64,000 nucleotides of DNA from Gremmenia infestans. Its lineage: Eukaryota > Ascomycota > Leotiomycetes > Helotiales > Hamatocanthoscyphaceae. The DNA lies in assembly GCA_032629725.1 (NCBI GenBank), contig JAFEVB010000007.1, positions 2,204,618 through 2,268,617 of the forward strand, in the 5' to 3' direction. The notes below the pieces were generated by a model that worked only from the letters and a program-made list of their open reading frames with translations, was not told where the DNA came from and made no database searches. Position numbers and translations under genes: made by a program. This document shows, piece by piece, positions 12,803 through 25,183 of the stretch; positions within the stretch are counted from its first letter, which is position 1, and each line of letters starts with the position of its first letter.

Positions 12803-14918
12803 TATACGAAGTACCTAGAAGCAGAGACCACAGGAAGAATATCTTATAGGCGAGAAGTGAGCGGGTGATAGAAGAAGTGAGGGTAGAAATCTAAATATCA
12901 GGTTTTTATGGGAGGCATCAAGGTCATTGTACTTCTGGAACTTTCATGTTTACACCTACTAGACTCTAAAGCACATTAAATGAAATGGATACAAAGGTGT
13001 AACCCTGAATGATTATAAATCTTCTCACTCGCTCAGACCCTCTTTGGTAAACAGAACCTAGATGCGCCGGATTGTGTCTAGATTATACCCCTTCAGATCC
13101 CCTGAGAACCACCCTTACACCAAACATGAATTTGGTAGCTGCTAAATGCTATAAGCTATTGACATTAATAGAGGCAAAAGTAGAAGTCTGGAGGAGTCCT
13201 TCGTCTCGGGGCTTAGACTTCTAATAGACTTAAATAAAGAAATGAGATATAAAAATCGCTTCTAGAAGCGTAGACAGGGGAGTAATAAGTCAAGTGGGTA
13301 ATTTTTATACAGGAGAGAAGGTTATGCAATCAAATCGATTGCATGTTAACTTGCAAAGTCTATTACGTAATAGGGAATAATTTCTGATGAGAGAATCACC
13401 GCACCTTGAGCGTTACCTTATGTGACATGTCCACCTGATTATTTCTATGCTTCTAGAGTTTCTAGACCCCTAGACCCACCTCTATCCATCCAGGTGTCTA
13501 GTTATATATTAGACTTGCAACCTTAATTCCTAAATATTATTAACTTTCAAATATGCAAGAAACAATTCCAGGGCAGCCTCAGTCAGGTAGAGCCGTAGCT
13601 TAAGCATGCCGATCTGTGAATAAAAGTGCCAAGTTGAACCTTATCGGACAAGCTGTAAGGTTTAAGCCGCATGCCACTACACGCCATTGTGGCGGAAACT
13701 TATCCAGAAAAGGTGTTAGCCGAGTGCAGATCAAGGTCTTATATTCCAGCAATAGACAAACGAGAGAGGGATGAGATTCTAGAGCAACCGTTACTTATAT
13801 ACAGGTTGTAAAACAAGTGCGCTCTAGCAACTCGTAAGAAAATGTTGTCGGAATGCACAGGCGGAGGTAGGCGAAATTTGGTGGGCTATGCCTCTGAAAT
13901 AAGTACCCCTAAAAAGCATCTAGACGTAAGAAGAAACGGTTGGGGCTAAATTGATAGGTTTTCTATTATCGCTTTCTTTTACTAAAGAGCTCTTGGCAAT
14001 AGAGGGGCCGTTTTGCACTCACGTGGAAAAAGATAATGCCGTAAGACACCGCTTTCATCTGTTGCTAGTAGAGAGGCTCGACCCGCAATATACGGAGTAC
14101 GGAGGAGGGATGAGATCATTGAAATATATTTTGAGATCAATGATATCACTACTATACTCCGTGCGACTTCTCATAAGTCCGAACGTGGGGCAAATACGCG
14201 AAAATAGACTAAAACCTACTAAAAAGCATAATATTATAAATATTATAATTTCTTTATTTGCGCTATATAAAGAAAGCTTTATAAGGATAATATCTTTATA
14301 ATAAGTGAAATTATCTTTCTATATAGATAAAAATCACATTATGAGCTTAGCTGCTAGGAACTTATAGTTATAAATCTTTTCTTATCTAAACTCTATCTAT
14401 ATTACTAAAATCTAGCAATTTTATCCCTTATTTCCAATATAATCATCTAATTAAATTATTTAGAAAACTTAGAAAACTTAGCGTATTACCTTATTCTTAT
14501 ATTATGTATTTTATAAGGTGTTTTAGAGGTAAGTCAAATGGGTTTTATTAGAGAAAACTATAAATTTACACTTTACTTTCACTTAAATCGGACTTTAATT
14601 GCACCGAGTAACAGCGACCAGAAATCGGAGATATCTTCTGATTTCTTTAAGTACGACAGCAAGCTTTACGGAGATAAAGATGGTCCCGCTATAGTTACAT
14701 CATGAATAACTTGTGCTTACAAGTATGTGGAGGGATGAAAGATAAGGTAAGGAAGGAATGCTAGGTATTAAACTCTCGCTCCTTGCTTCTTTCTATCCAC
14801 GAACATCAGCTCTAGTCAATCCAACTAAACACGACCAATTAAATACTTTTCGACATATAAATACTTTACGAATTTACCTACAACTCTCAAGTCCTCTGTG
14901 CAGACATTAATTGCAAAC
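12803..14918. other. Long AT-rich spacer
   Basis: This 2.1-kb stretch has no supportable gene. A 116-codon frame at 13951-14301 has no recognisable domain and runs into strongly AT-rich sequence, so I do not call it. From about 14200 to 14560 the DNA is very rich in TA and ATA runs with small palindromes, as in DNA degraded by repeat-induced point mutation. The last 100 bp before 14919 look like a normal leader for the alcohol dehydrogenase gene. Confidence 0.4.
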
Positions 14919-16076
14919 ATGGCCCCACTCCCAAAGACTTACAAGGCAGCCGTCTTCGAGAAAGCCAATGCGCCCTTCACACTGAAAGACGTCGATCTGA
15001 AGGAACCTGGCCCAGGTCAGGTCCTTGTCAAGGTTATCGCAGTCGGTGTCTGCCACTCGGACGCAGGCGTGCAATCTGGTGTATTTGGCAACAGCTTCCC
15101 CATTGTACCTGGCCATGAGATTATTGGGAATGTTGCAGCCGTTGGTGACGGAGAGAAGAGGTGGAAGGTCGGCGATAGAGTTGGAGGGCCATGGCATGGT
15201 AAGCCTCTCATTCATCTTCTGTCTTAGTAGTTATAACCCATGTTTTTAAAGCCGCTTCTCCGGATTGCTCTTCCATGATTGATCCACAACTGTAAAGCTT
15301 TTCTAGAGGCAGTGCTAATTCCATTCTCAACAGGAGGACACGATGGATACTGCAAGCAATGCCAGCGAGGCGAATTCCAGATGTGCCAAAACGCGGCCGC
15401 GAACGGTGTTACACAGGATGGCGGATACGCAGAATACGTGCTCCTTCGAACAGAAGCTGTCGTCAAGGTCCCCACCGACGTAGACCCAGTCGAATACGCT
15501 CCAATCCTCTGCGCAGGCATCACAGTCTTCAACTCTATTCGGAAACTCAAAATCACACCCGGCGAATTAGTCGCCATCCAAGGACTCGGCGGATTGGGAC
15601 ACTTGGCAGTGCAGTATGCGAATAAGATGGGCTATAAAGTCGCAGCTCTGTCTTCTGGAGACAAAAAGCGAGATTTTGCAAAGAAGCTCGGTGCACATGA
15701 GTACATCGATTCATCAAAAGACGATCCGTGCAAGAAGCTGATGGAGCTGGGTGGTGCTGCGCTCATTGTATGCACTGCGCCGAACCCGAAAGCCATCGGT
15801 CCTTTGACCGGAGGGCTTGCCCCTGGTGGAAAGCTGCTGGTTCTCGCCCCTTGCGGACCGATCGAGATCAACTCAACGGATCTGATCGTAAAGATGGCCT
15901 CCGTGGCGGGCTTCCCCAGTGGTCATGCTCTGGATAGTGAGGAGGCTATTGCGTTCACAAAGCTTCATGGAATCAGGTGTATGGTGGAGAAGTTCCCGCT
16001 GAAGGAGGTGCAAAAGGCTTTTGATCATATGATGAATGGAGATGTGAGATTCAGGAGTGTCTTGGTCATGGAATAA
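14919..16076 (+). CDS. Zinc-dependent alcohol dehydrogenase (MDR family)
   Basis: This is an NAD(P)-dependent medium-chain alcohol dehydrogenase of 340 aa, from exons 14919-15198 and 15334-16076 (intron 135 bp, phase 1). The start opens MAPLPKTYKAAVFE, the usual fungal beginning; an ATG just upstream would add a few residues. The catalytic zinc ligands are Cys45 (GVCHSD), His66 with Glu67 (PGHEI) and Cys153. The structural zinc lobe has Cys100, Cys103 and Cys111, but the position of the first of the usual four cysteines is Asp97. The nucleotide-binding motif GLGGLGH is at 177-183. Substrate cannot be read from the sequence. The hydrolase gene downstream is convergent, about 970 bp away; there is no evidence of a shared pathway. 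Confidence 0.9.
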
Positions 16077-17047
16077 AGGGGAATTGTAGTTATTGCGGTT
16101 AATTGCTTCGTAAATCCGAGGTGATGATAGGATCTCTAGACCGGAGAATATCATGAAAAGAACATTAAAATGCTATACAATAACACTGTGAGCCTGTCGG
16201 CAAGGTGCTTTAAACACGTCAGCTGTATACTAGTGGGTGGACCAGAGCCAGACCCCATGCATAACTTGTGACAACTCTAGGATCCTGATGATTAACCGCA
16301 TTGATTGACAGCTTTCGTATCAAATATACTGCTTAAAAGGGGTGATTCCTATCCCGACAGGTCTTCATTTCATATTCAACTTGCAATTCCACCTACCCTA
16401 CTAAGCATCAACACCAACAGCTCGTTTACTATGACCCTTACCATAAGAGTTATGTTTGATAGTAGACGTCAATTTCTATGACATGTCATTAATTCTAACT
16501 CGGTGGGAAGGTACAATATCTTCGTGTCTGTGTTTCAGTGTTCTGCCTCGAGAAATTCGCCTCGTACTCTCATATACAAGGAAGGTAGCCCTCCAGGTCA
16601 CACCATCGATGATACACGTCCTTATTCTCTCGGCGAAAGGATGAATTTGGTACTAGCGGTCCATGAACCTCTTCTTGAATTCACATAAACTCTCAGTTGA
16701 TCGCGTTTGCTCGCCGGGTAGAATCTACTCGTAGCAGATTCGGCAGTAGGACAACATGCATCGGCATTATAAAGCACGGCGAAATAATGGTACCACCAAT
16801 GCCCCCCATGCACTTCATATATGTAGGAAATTGATATCCTATCTCACCCTTCAGGTAGGGTCATAGGCAACACCGAAACAGAATGGTGCTGGTATAGATT
16901 TCGACCTCGATGGTGGCCAACAATTATCGTCAATCGGTTGGTTCAATGGGCTTCTACCTCGGGATCATGAGCTGGCAGGTCCTATGCCCATTTCAACTTG
17001 ATCGAATTGTTCTTGGTGGATCCTTATGCGAGGTTCTATAAGTAGTT
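16077..17047. other. Convergent intergenic spacer
   Basis: The 971 bp between two convergent genes carry no frame with recognisable content. They should hold both 3' untranslated regions. No repeats or RNA genes are apparent. Confidence 0.35.
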
Positions 17048-18693
17048 TCATCGGGCCAATTGACCTTTTCGAGGCCTCATCCTGGCTGTTGTCCAATGAG
17101 CAACTTCTTGGGCTCGAACAGTCTTTGTGGTTAGCTTTGTAATTACTTCGCACTCAACCCTGAGTTCCTCTTCCAACTTCACCCTCCAGTCTCTCTGGAT
17201 GGCCATGTATTGATCGACTTTGGCATCGTCAAGGTCTTCATCCCGCACTTGCACTCCGCCCTGTCTTCTCATACCAAGATCCATCAAGCTCACCGCCCTC
17301 ACGACGCCATGTTTATTAGTCCATGTTCCATAATCAACTCTTTGTATTCCTCCACCAACCGCCTGCTTACAGAATGCGGCCCAATTCGTAAACGCAGATC
17401 TCCCAGCTTTGTTCCATGGTATCATGGAGAAGCCGTGTGGCATTCCCTCGTATCCGTCAAACCCCACCGTTCCACCAGCCGCGTATACTCTTCGTGCAAA
17501 AATCTCTGCCTCATCCTGCATACCTTCCCACCCCACAGAGAGGTATACAGGGGGTGCTCCATCCCAAAGATATTTATGCGTGGCCAAAGGACTGACGAGT
17601 GGATGATCCACCATCGTCGCTTCACAATATGTCTCCACTCGAGGAGGAACGGTTGGCCAGACCGAATCGGGAGGGAAATTCGGATGAGGAGTAGTGCGGT
17701 CTTCAGACGGGGGGGCGATAATATCGTAGCGGGTGTTTCGTGTTACGGAGGGTAGGGAGCGCGATATGTCTAGCCAAGGCGAGGTGAAAGCCAGACCGGC
17801 TAATGGAGCTGTAATGTCTACATGGCGGTCGTGGAAGTATATACGTGATATCCCTATACGAGGGAGAGTGAGTAGAATCTGGAGGAGCGATGCTGCTAGA
17901 CCTGCCCCAGATGATTCACCTGCTAGGATGATCTGAGAGGGAGAAATGGGTTCATGGAAGGATCCAGGCGGTGGGCAGAGTAGGGCGAGATATGCAATGA
18001 GGCAATCGAGGAGCGCTGATGGGAATGGATACTGAGGTGAAAGTCGATACCGTACCGAGAGACATCGACCGCGGGTTTGCTGGGCAAGACCAGAGGTCGT
18101 CCATCGATGTGTGGCGGGGTCCATCAAACTGAAGCATGGTTGAAGAGTGAAGCATGTTAGAGACGGCAGACTTACCAGAATGCACCACCATGTAAATAGA
18201 GGATGACAGGCGAGTCCAGCTCAACCTCCTTCATCATTTGTTCATATTTATCTCTCTCTGAGATGTCTGGGGACCTTGCAAGGTGGGAAACTCCCCCACG
18301 ATACCCTGTCCATTCTGCTTCCACATTAACAGCCTTTGGCTGTGTGTAATGGTCAGAGCCATCTCCCAAAGCCTCGATAGCCTTAGTCAGAGCGTCTTGA
18401 ACTTCGCAGATGCCCAGGTGGCTGTCGGGCTTCTTCTCGGGGTTCAGGATCGTATATTTCGACACCCACATGCGACCCCATATGCCATAGTCTGTCTTCG
18501 TCTGCTGTTGAGACTTCAACAGAGATACTGGGGTACCGAGGGCAGGACGAGCCATGACGGCAATAACCTCAGTGAGAGCATCTTGAACAGAGCTGTTAGG
18601 TGACCACCCAAAGAACGCAAGTATAGCGGTTTTAAGAATTAGCGGGACGCGTGGAAGAGTGTTTCTTGCAAGGCCAAATGGGCTGATGTCCAT
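17048..18693 (-). CDS. Alpha/beta hydrolase of the hormone-sensitive-lipase family
   Basis: This is an esterase or lipase of the HSL branch, 532 aa, from exons 18693-18176 and 18128-17048 (47-bp intron, phase 2). The oxyanion motif HGGAFC lies across the splice junction (His168-Gly169-Gly170), which supports the join. The nucleophile elbow is GESSGAG (Ser245). A likely acid is Asp378 in WEGMQDEAE, and the likely His is His404 in GMPHGF. The first 30 residues (PFGLARNTLPRVPLILKTAI) include a hydrophobic stretch that could anchor the protein to a membrane. About 100 residues follow the catalytic His, longer than minimal HSL esterases. The family also includes fungal steryl-acetate hydrolases; the true substrate is not readable here. 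Confidence 0.88.
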
Positions 18694-19920
18694 GATATTG
18701 TCCTAGGGGTCTGAAAGAGAGAGAGAGAAATATGCCAAATAATGTGTAGCAGAGCTGATGCCTGATGATCTTGTCTTGATACTTTCAGCTAAAAAACCGT
18801 CAGGGTGCACGCGATTGACGCGTTGATTAGTCATCAATAGAGGGGTACAGCGACGCAACTAAATAGTGTCAAAACGCGATTTTTTGCCCAACTAAGTGCA
18901 ATTCAAAAAAAAGCGCTCGAATTTCAGAACCTTAGATAGATCTCTCTTATGTGTGTTTTGTATAATAATTGTAGTGCATTATGTTTCCTTATAAAATGCC
19001 CTTGCTATTTTAGAACCTTTATTTCCTATGGCATTTTCCTACATCACACTCCAGCCAACGTTACTGTACCATTTTCGCTCTACGGGCAGATTCTGGCTTT
19101 GTTGCAAGTTTTTCTTATAATTACTTCTTATGCTTTTGATACAGCAGCTGCAATTGTGTCTTATGATAGAGTAGTATAGGTTGTTTAGAAAACATCTGCT
19201 GGCCAACACATTTCTGTAAGGTTAGGCAATGTTCATATTCTTTGATCGGCTGGACTCAATTCGGTACCGAAAGTCTGAAGAGTGAAATCTTCGTTACGGT
19301 AAGTAGATCGTAGATAGGAGTACTATAGTGAATTGTCTATTAGCAGACATATCAACTATAGCTTAACACTGACCAATTCTATTATATGGTTTAAGATCTT
19401 AAGTTTCTTTGCTTCAAGATGAGTTTTAATATGATAATAGTCATGATATAGACTATGACTGATATAAAAACGTGTGAATCTTATATATATAGAAGTCGTA
19501 TAATATATAGCAGTGCACTACTTAAAGCCAAGCCTTTGAAAAGCGGTTCTATAAAGTTAGGCATTCTAATCATTAGTAGAGTATATAGTCGGCTTTAACT
19601 TGCATTAACGCCACATATTTCAGCTACTTGCATTACTATAATAGCACTTGGAAAATAAAGGTTTTGCCTATTTATCGCTAAAGTGCTTCGTGGCATCTTA
19701 TTGGCGCCTCTTCTAGACTGCTCGTGAGTATCGCCGGAATGGGTTAGTTCGCTTGACCGGACTACCTACTACTTATCTCCGACCTACAGTACAACCACTT
19801 TGTCATCTCTATAAAAACATGTTATAAGAAGAATGAGCCAGGTCGCTGGCAAGCTTTCCAAGTTTAGCATCAGCAATACAACCAATCAATAAAACACAAA
19901 TCTATCGACTAACAAAAATC
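18694..19920. other. AT-rich spacer between divergent hydrolase and SDR genes
   Basis: These 1.2 kb hold the upstream regions of two divergent genes. From about 18900 to 19680 the DNA is AT-rich with many TA steps and has no coding potential that I trust (a 76-codon frame at 18949 has no recognisable content). A short GA run lies at about 18717-18730. The 100 bp before 19921 are a normal A-rich leader. Confidence 0.4.
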
Positions 19921-20771
19921 ATGGCAACCCGCAAGGTCGTTCTCGTTACTGGCGGTAACAACGGTATTGGCTATGAAGCTGTCAAAGCATTCCTCCAGTC
20001 CCAGAAGCCATACCATATACTCCTCGGCAGCCGCTCAGTGGAAAAGGGCAAGCTGGCACTCGACTCCCTTACGAAAGAAGTTCCAGAATCCCAAAACACC
20101 GTTGAAGCGCTTCAAGTCGATCTCGAGAGCGACGAGTCCATCGAAAAGGCTTTCGAGCAAGTCAAGAAGAGCCTGGGCTACCTTGACGCTCTTGTGAATA
20201 ATGCCGGTATGCATCTTTCATCAATATCTGACATCACAGCTAATATCTTACAGGTGCCAGTTTCGACCCAGCATTCATCAGCGGTAAAATCTCACTTCGA
20301 GAATGCTTCAATAAAGCCTATAACGTCAACGTGTCTGGCACGAACGTCATGTCCTGGACCTTCATGCCGCTCTTACTCCTGTCCTCTGATCCCCGTCTTC
20401 TTTTTATAGCCGGTCTCTCCCAAATTACTCTGGCAGCTGAAAAGTACTTCCCCACGCCTCCTCAACCAGCTGGGTGGCCTAAGGCCATTGACTTTGAGAC
20501 AATCGGGTACCGCTGTAGCAAGACTGCGCTTAATATGCTGATGTTGGATTGGAATCATAAGTTGAAGGAGGATGGTGTTAAGGTCTTTGGCGTTGGGCCT
20601 GGGTTTCTGGCTACGAATCTGGGAAATGATCCGGAGTTGACGCAGAAGGCGGAGGCGATGGGGGCCAAGCATCCTAGTCTGGGGGGTGTGTTGATTAGGA
20701 GTATTGTGGATGGTGAGAGGGATGCGGATGTGGGGAAGCTTGTTAACAAGGATGGACTTTCTGCGTTTTGA
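19921..20771 (+). CDS. Short-chain dehydrogenase/reductase
   Basis: This is an NAD(P)(H)-dependent oxidoreductase of the classical SDR type, 267 aa, from exons 19921-20206 and 20254-20771 (47-bp intron, phase 1, inside the NNAG motif). The cofactor motif TGGNNGIG is at residues 10-17, NNAG at 93-96, and the catalytic set is Ser151, Tyr181 and Lys185 (YRCSK). The length is normal and the Rossmann fold is complete. The frame restored by splicing the intron carries the conserved N-[VI]-x-G-T segment, supporting the join. The substrate cannot be told. It sits upstream of, and convergent with, a BTB gene 341 bp away; no functional link is evident. Confidence 0.9.
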
Positions 20772-21112
20772 TAGCTTGTCATGGATGGGTCAATTGTTGA
20801 GGTGCACCACTGCATGTTTAGATAACTTACACTTACCAATATAGGTTTTAAAGAATACAATCATCTTAGTGCTGTTTGCGAGATATCTTATTGACTTTCC
20901 TATACATTCGCTATTATGTAGCTATCTACATGATTTTGTGCCCCTATAGCGACGTTTCAGACACTTGTGATACACCCATTTCATAATTAACGTGAAAAAC
21001 AATGACCCCAAGCGGGGACCTCAAATGCCCCAACTCCAGCACCCTGCCAATGTCGCCAGCGCCCTATCGCAAGCAAAGTCTCTCCCTCTTAAGATCCTCT
21101 CCTTCACTGCAA
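20772..21112. other. Convergent intergenic spacer
   Basis: A 341-bp stretch between the convergent SDR and BTB genes. I see only probable untranslated sequence. Confidence 0.35.
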
Positions 21113-22130
21113 CTAACTATTACAGCACATCCCAGCAGGCATGAGAGGTACATGTGTGTGATAATCGCAAAGGTTATTCAACGACAACGCTGCAGGCTTC
21201 TTTTCATATCTTATATGCTGCAGACTCAACTGACACAGATCGGCGATAAACTCTGTCAGAAACTCATCATGGCCACCAGCATATATCTCCCCTATTCCGC
21301 CTGGGGGGATATTAAGATCCAGGATAAGTCCATCTAGCGTGATTCTGCGCACAGCAGCACCTGCTCGTGTGCTGCTCCAGACCTCACGGACCGCAGCGAC
21401 CTCTGCGGCTGCTAGGCATGTGTCCTCCCGTTGTGTAAGGTAGGCCGATACTAGTAGGTCGGCGATGGCGTTTTGGAAATGGGGAGCTAGTAGGAATTCT
21501 CCGAGAGCCCAGCACCGCACTAGCTTTATCCATTGTGTGAGGAACCATTGCTGTTCGTCTGAGGTTTCGATGTCGGATGGTGGGTATTGGTTTAGTCCTG
21601 GGATTGTCCGGGCATCATGGCGATCTGGTGTGTATGCCCAGGCGAGGAAGACGGCGAATATCTCTGGTTCGAATTCCTAGATGTAAATGTTAATAGAGGT
21701 TTGACGCTTTAGGGTTAAAAGAGAGTGTTATTAAGATATATAGATATCCTTAGCCTTGAACTTTAACAGATAAGGCAACGTACCTTAAGTGTCATCTTTT
21801 TATTCTGTCCTTCCTTCCAAGTTCCTTCTTTAAATGCTATAACAAAGAAGTCGGAAGCATAGCAGAGCAGCGTCTTTGGTACTGGAAACGTTGCCTGAAT
21901 ATATTTAATAATTATTAGTTTTATCTAATTTAATCTGCAAAACTAGTTGTACTAATCTTGAAGTTCCATACCTTGTTTCCATCATTGCCGACAATAATCT
22001 CGACTTGTTCTTGCAAAGCTGTGCTAATCGAGAAACTATTAGCTAAGGAAACCATGCATTGATATATAGAGAAAGCTTACACGGTGAACATTCCAACCGT
22101 CTGTTCCCTAACTGGTTGAGAGTACTCCAT
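21113..22130 (-). CDS. BTB/POZ domain protein 1
   Basis: This is a predicted BTB/POZ protein of 258 aa, a fold used for dimerisation or for recruiting substrates to cullin-3 ligases. Four exons are predicted: 22130-22081, 22023-21972, 21894-21784 and 21676-21113. The first three are short; the frame is kept at each junction. The BTB core runs from about residue 20 (VEIIVGNDG, then TLLCYASDFF, then the acidic-flanked EPEIFAVFLAWAYT). The rest is the alpha-helical region typical of the large fungal BTB family (LVRCWALGEFLLAPHFQNAIAD). It aligns by eye with the neighbouring BTB protein at 22712-23748 on the same strand. The first intron acceptor is the least certain, since two AG sites lie close together. 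No other domain is seen. Confidence 0.75.
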
Positions 22131-22711
22131 TTTGATTGCTCTCGAGTAGAACCTTGACTTCTGATGGAAGAGGCTCTTGTTAAGTGTCAATGGAGATACC
22201 AAAGTCGTATAGCGGAGGAGGTTTGTTGTATGTGCGTCCCTTGAACAGCGGGCTTCGATGTTAGAAGGGAAAGTTGTTAATTCTTTTCTGCTTGAAGATA
22301 TAGCAGTATATATAGTTGCGAGCCCCGTCGTCTAGTTGCTGTGTGAACCATGCACTCCCAAATCACACTGCTAGTAGGCTCTATGTGAATAGATATATAG
22401 TAATGACCCCTGTCTAGAGGCCGATTCACATAGACCTTTCAGGCAGTTAGGAGGAGATCAGCCTATGAGAAAAGAGCGTTAGTAGCAAGGTAGGACAAAC
22501 ATGTCTTAGATTTGAAATGGCGTCTTCTAAAACCCTGATTTCCTGCAGAGGTATAAAATAAGCGTGCTAAAAAACAAAGACTTAATCAAAGGAAGAAAAT
22601 TATTAAGTTTTAGACTTTGAGATAAAGCATCATCATCGGGATTTCAATGGCATAAACTGCAACAGACAGATGAGGGTTGTAGAGTGTATTCTAGATTAAT
22701 ATCTCCTGTCC
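22131..22711. other. Spacer between the two BTB genes
   Basis: These 581 bp separate two head-to-tail paralogues. There is no supportable coding frame. It should contain the promoter of the BTB gene at 21113-22130 and the 3' end of the upstream one. Confidence 0.35.
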
Positions 22712-23748
22712 TCAGGTCGATTGTTTCCCGGACGCCTTACAAAACCCCGTACAGGAATAGTCCGCCGGCTTTCCAGGATGGATGTGGTAAGTACAAGGAT
22801 CCTTCAGCCACGGATACATAGGACGAGTCCCCCCGCGAGCAAGCCTAATCGCACGCCTCGACAACTCATAGAAGTATTCCGTAAAACACGGAAAATGCGG
22901 CTCGAAGCTCACCGGCGGTGAATTCAGGCCACAATTCGCCATCAACTCGTCCAACATAATATTCCGCAAAGGCGACCCGGGAAGAGTATTCTCCCAGATA
23001 CGCTTGATGCCCCCTGGACCGGACTCGGATATCTCTGGATGGATACTACCGTCGATTGTCTGGGTTGTGCGGTGCTTGGTATCGACCAGCGCGTCCGCGA
23101 CTGCGTTTTGGAAAGCGTGGATTTGCAAGAACTGCCCGAGGAGGAAGCATCGAACTAGTCTGTCTGATCTGGGCATCAGGGTTGCTGTTCTTTCTTCGTC
23201 GCTGGTGTGATTTCTAAGCTTTGGGAAATAGGCGGAGTTTTCAATGGATCCGGTGTACATCCATGTAAGGAGTATCCCGAAGATCTCTGGCTCCTCTTCC
23301 TCGAGTTGAACAGTTGCGTCTCGTCCGCTTCGCCATCGTTCGTTACATGCTGCCCGAAAGAATGCAGAGTGGAACAAGAGCATGCTGGCTGGCACAATTA
23401 TCTCATATTGGTGTCTCCCGATAATTACCTTGACAAATCCGCTCAAGTTCTCCCTGTTATAAAATAGTCAGCTACAAATTTCGCAAGAGGGGAGTATTAA
23501 AATCGATTATCATACAGATTTATATGTGAAGTCATGTCCTCTGTGGCTGCAGTACGTGTCGCCGCCGCAGTAGGAGTTGGTGGTGTATTAACATTTGGAT
23601 GCGGTCGGGACGCCAATGATATAGCAGGTTCCCGAGCTATCGACCCCGAAGCTGTTGGAACGGGCATCCTGGATGGACGAGTCGGTGTTGATTGGAAGAT
23701 GCTCGATGATGGTATGCTCATCCCTGGTGTCGATGGAACAGAAGACAT
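22712..23748 (-). CDS. BTB/POZ domain protein 2
   Basis: This is a second BTB/POZ protein, 324 aa, from exons 23748-23516 and 23453-22712 (62-bp intron, phase 2, donor GTATGA). The N-terminus of about 75 residues is Pro/Ser/Thr/Ala-rich and looks disordered. The BTB core follows (VKVIIGRHQYEI, SAFFRAAC, EPEIFGILLTWMYTGS), then a helical region with LVRCFLLGQFLQIHAFQNAVAD, closely parallel to the same segment of its neighbour. The C-terminus is Cys/His-containing (CTYHIHPGKP). Tandem arrangement and shared motifs suggest an old local duplication, though the proteins are well diverged and their intron positions differ. Its role (transcription or protein turnover) is unknown. Confidence 0.8.
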
Positions 23749-25183
23749 TTTTTGACCAGTTTGGCATTCGCGAATTCTGATCTCTTGAGGTCTTTAGTCC
23801 AGAAGTGTCCAGAAAGCGTACAAAGGTACTATGCAAGGCAATAGGGTAGTTGTGGAGACAGCGCTGTGTGGAAATAGGCGACAATCTAAGTTCTTGTTAC
23901 AAAGGTATGGAAGTTAGGAGTTAGGCAATGGGGTTTGGGAAGGCTTTAAATACTATACCAGGGTTATACTTGTCTTTATTCAATGAATACTAAGTAACAT
24001 TGAATTTCTCGACGGCCACCCAGATAAAAACTGCGCCTTATTAACCACACAAACGTCCTATAAACTTATAGCAAAAGGCTACTTTAATTCGGAGGATGGT
24101 ATCAAGGTGGAAAAACAGTATGTACTTCTAGTAAGAAGTTAGTATAACATACTAGAACAGAAGATGAGGTGGCTTGAACACTTATGGAATCCCTCTCTTG
24201 GTAGATGAACAATGATCAGGCCCGTAGGCGCTATAGGCGCACTCAACCAAAACGCGACGACTGGCCTGCTAGACCTTTCCGGAACTATGGTAAGATGAAA
24301 TTCATAGCTCAACGTCAAGCCCAAGATCTCAGTAACTCTGGCAGTTCTCAATACCAATAAAAATTCAAACTATAACGCCGCACGTTCTCCAATTCACGGA
24401 CAAGAAGATACAACCCCATGCTAATGCGTGAAAATGAACAAAGTGCATGATTAACCCTAGTACTAACATAACATAAACCTTCTTTGCAAAGTCTATCTGT
24501 CTATCCACCCACCCTACAAGAGAATATATCAATAGCCAACCTGAAATCTGCCGAAATCGACAGGACCTGAATACTAACCTGTACTTAAATGTTCCCCCAC
24601 CAAACCTCTGGATCAGGAACGCGCCGGAGGAAGTCCACATATCGAATAGACCATCAAACTAAGGAATCGCGCCTATTGGAAACCTTCGAGATGCATACGC
24701 AGATCGACTGGCATTCACGAACGGCTTTGAATCCAAATAATAGAGATAAGTGAGTGGAAGATGTTGCTACGGCGGCATTTATTCTTAGCCTAGGTATCAT
24801 TCAAAGTATAATAAGAGGGTACAGTACACTAAAGTGCGAGGAATATATCTTCAAGTGCGGATGACAGATATTTCCCACAAAACAATATCAAGAACGGTAC
24901 CTAGGTACCTACTTCCAAAGAATTTTTGATAACCGAAGCGATGTAAAATGCTGATGATGTTCATCTCTGACATGCTTAATACGCAGGAAATAAGGCTCTT
25001 TAAATATCTTTTAAAAAATTTCTCTCGGTTTATACCGTTATTGCGAAGGGAAGATTGTCAGATTGCCCCCTTTTCATAAGCGATGCAAACCAAACGCAGG
25101 GGGTCGATGCACTTGCACATAGCAATTAAGAGACAAATAGAAAGTCGAAAATTTTATGCACCAGCGCAAACGCAAACGAATTC
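23749..25183. other. Spacer with possible decayed coding sequence
   Basis: About 1.4 kb without an intact gene. On the minus strand near 24740-24590 a stretch reads like protein (with GLFDMWTSSG and IQRFGGGTFK) but has an in-frame stop, no start and no matching continuation; I do not recognise its family. The remainder is AT-rich spacer with no repeats that I can define. Confidence 0.3.

Noticed and set aside
13951..14301. 116-codon plus-strand frame
   Set aside because: No domain, no promoter-like context, and it runs into AT-rich decayed DNA.
11415..20771. A secondary-metabolite cluster made of the protease, ADH, hydrolase and SDR genes
   Set aside because: No PKS, NRPS, terpene synthase, P450 or cluster regulator is present, and the genes are separated by long AT-rich spacers.
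24365..24760. Possible pseudogene with GLFDMWTSSG and IQRFGGGTFK segments
   Set aside because: One in-frame stop, no start and no recognised family; kept only as a remark in the spacer entry.
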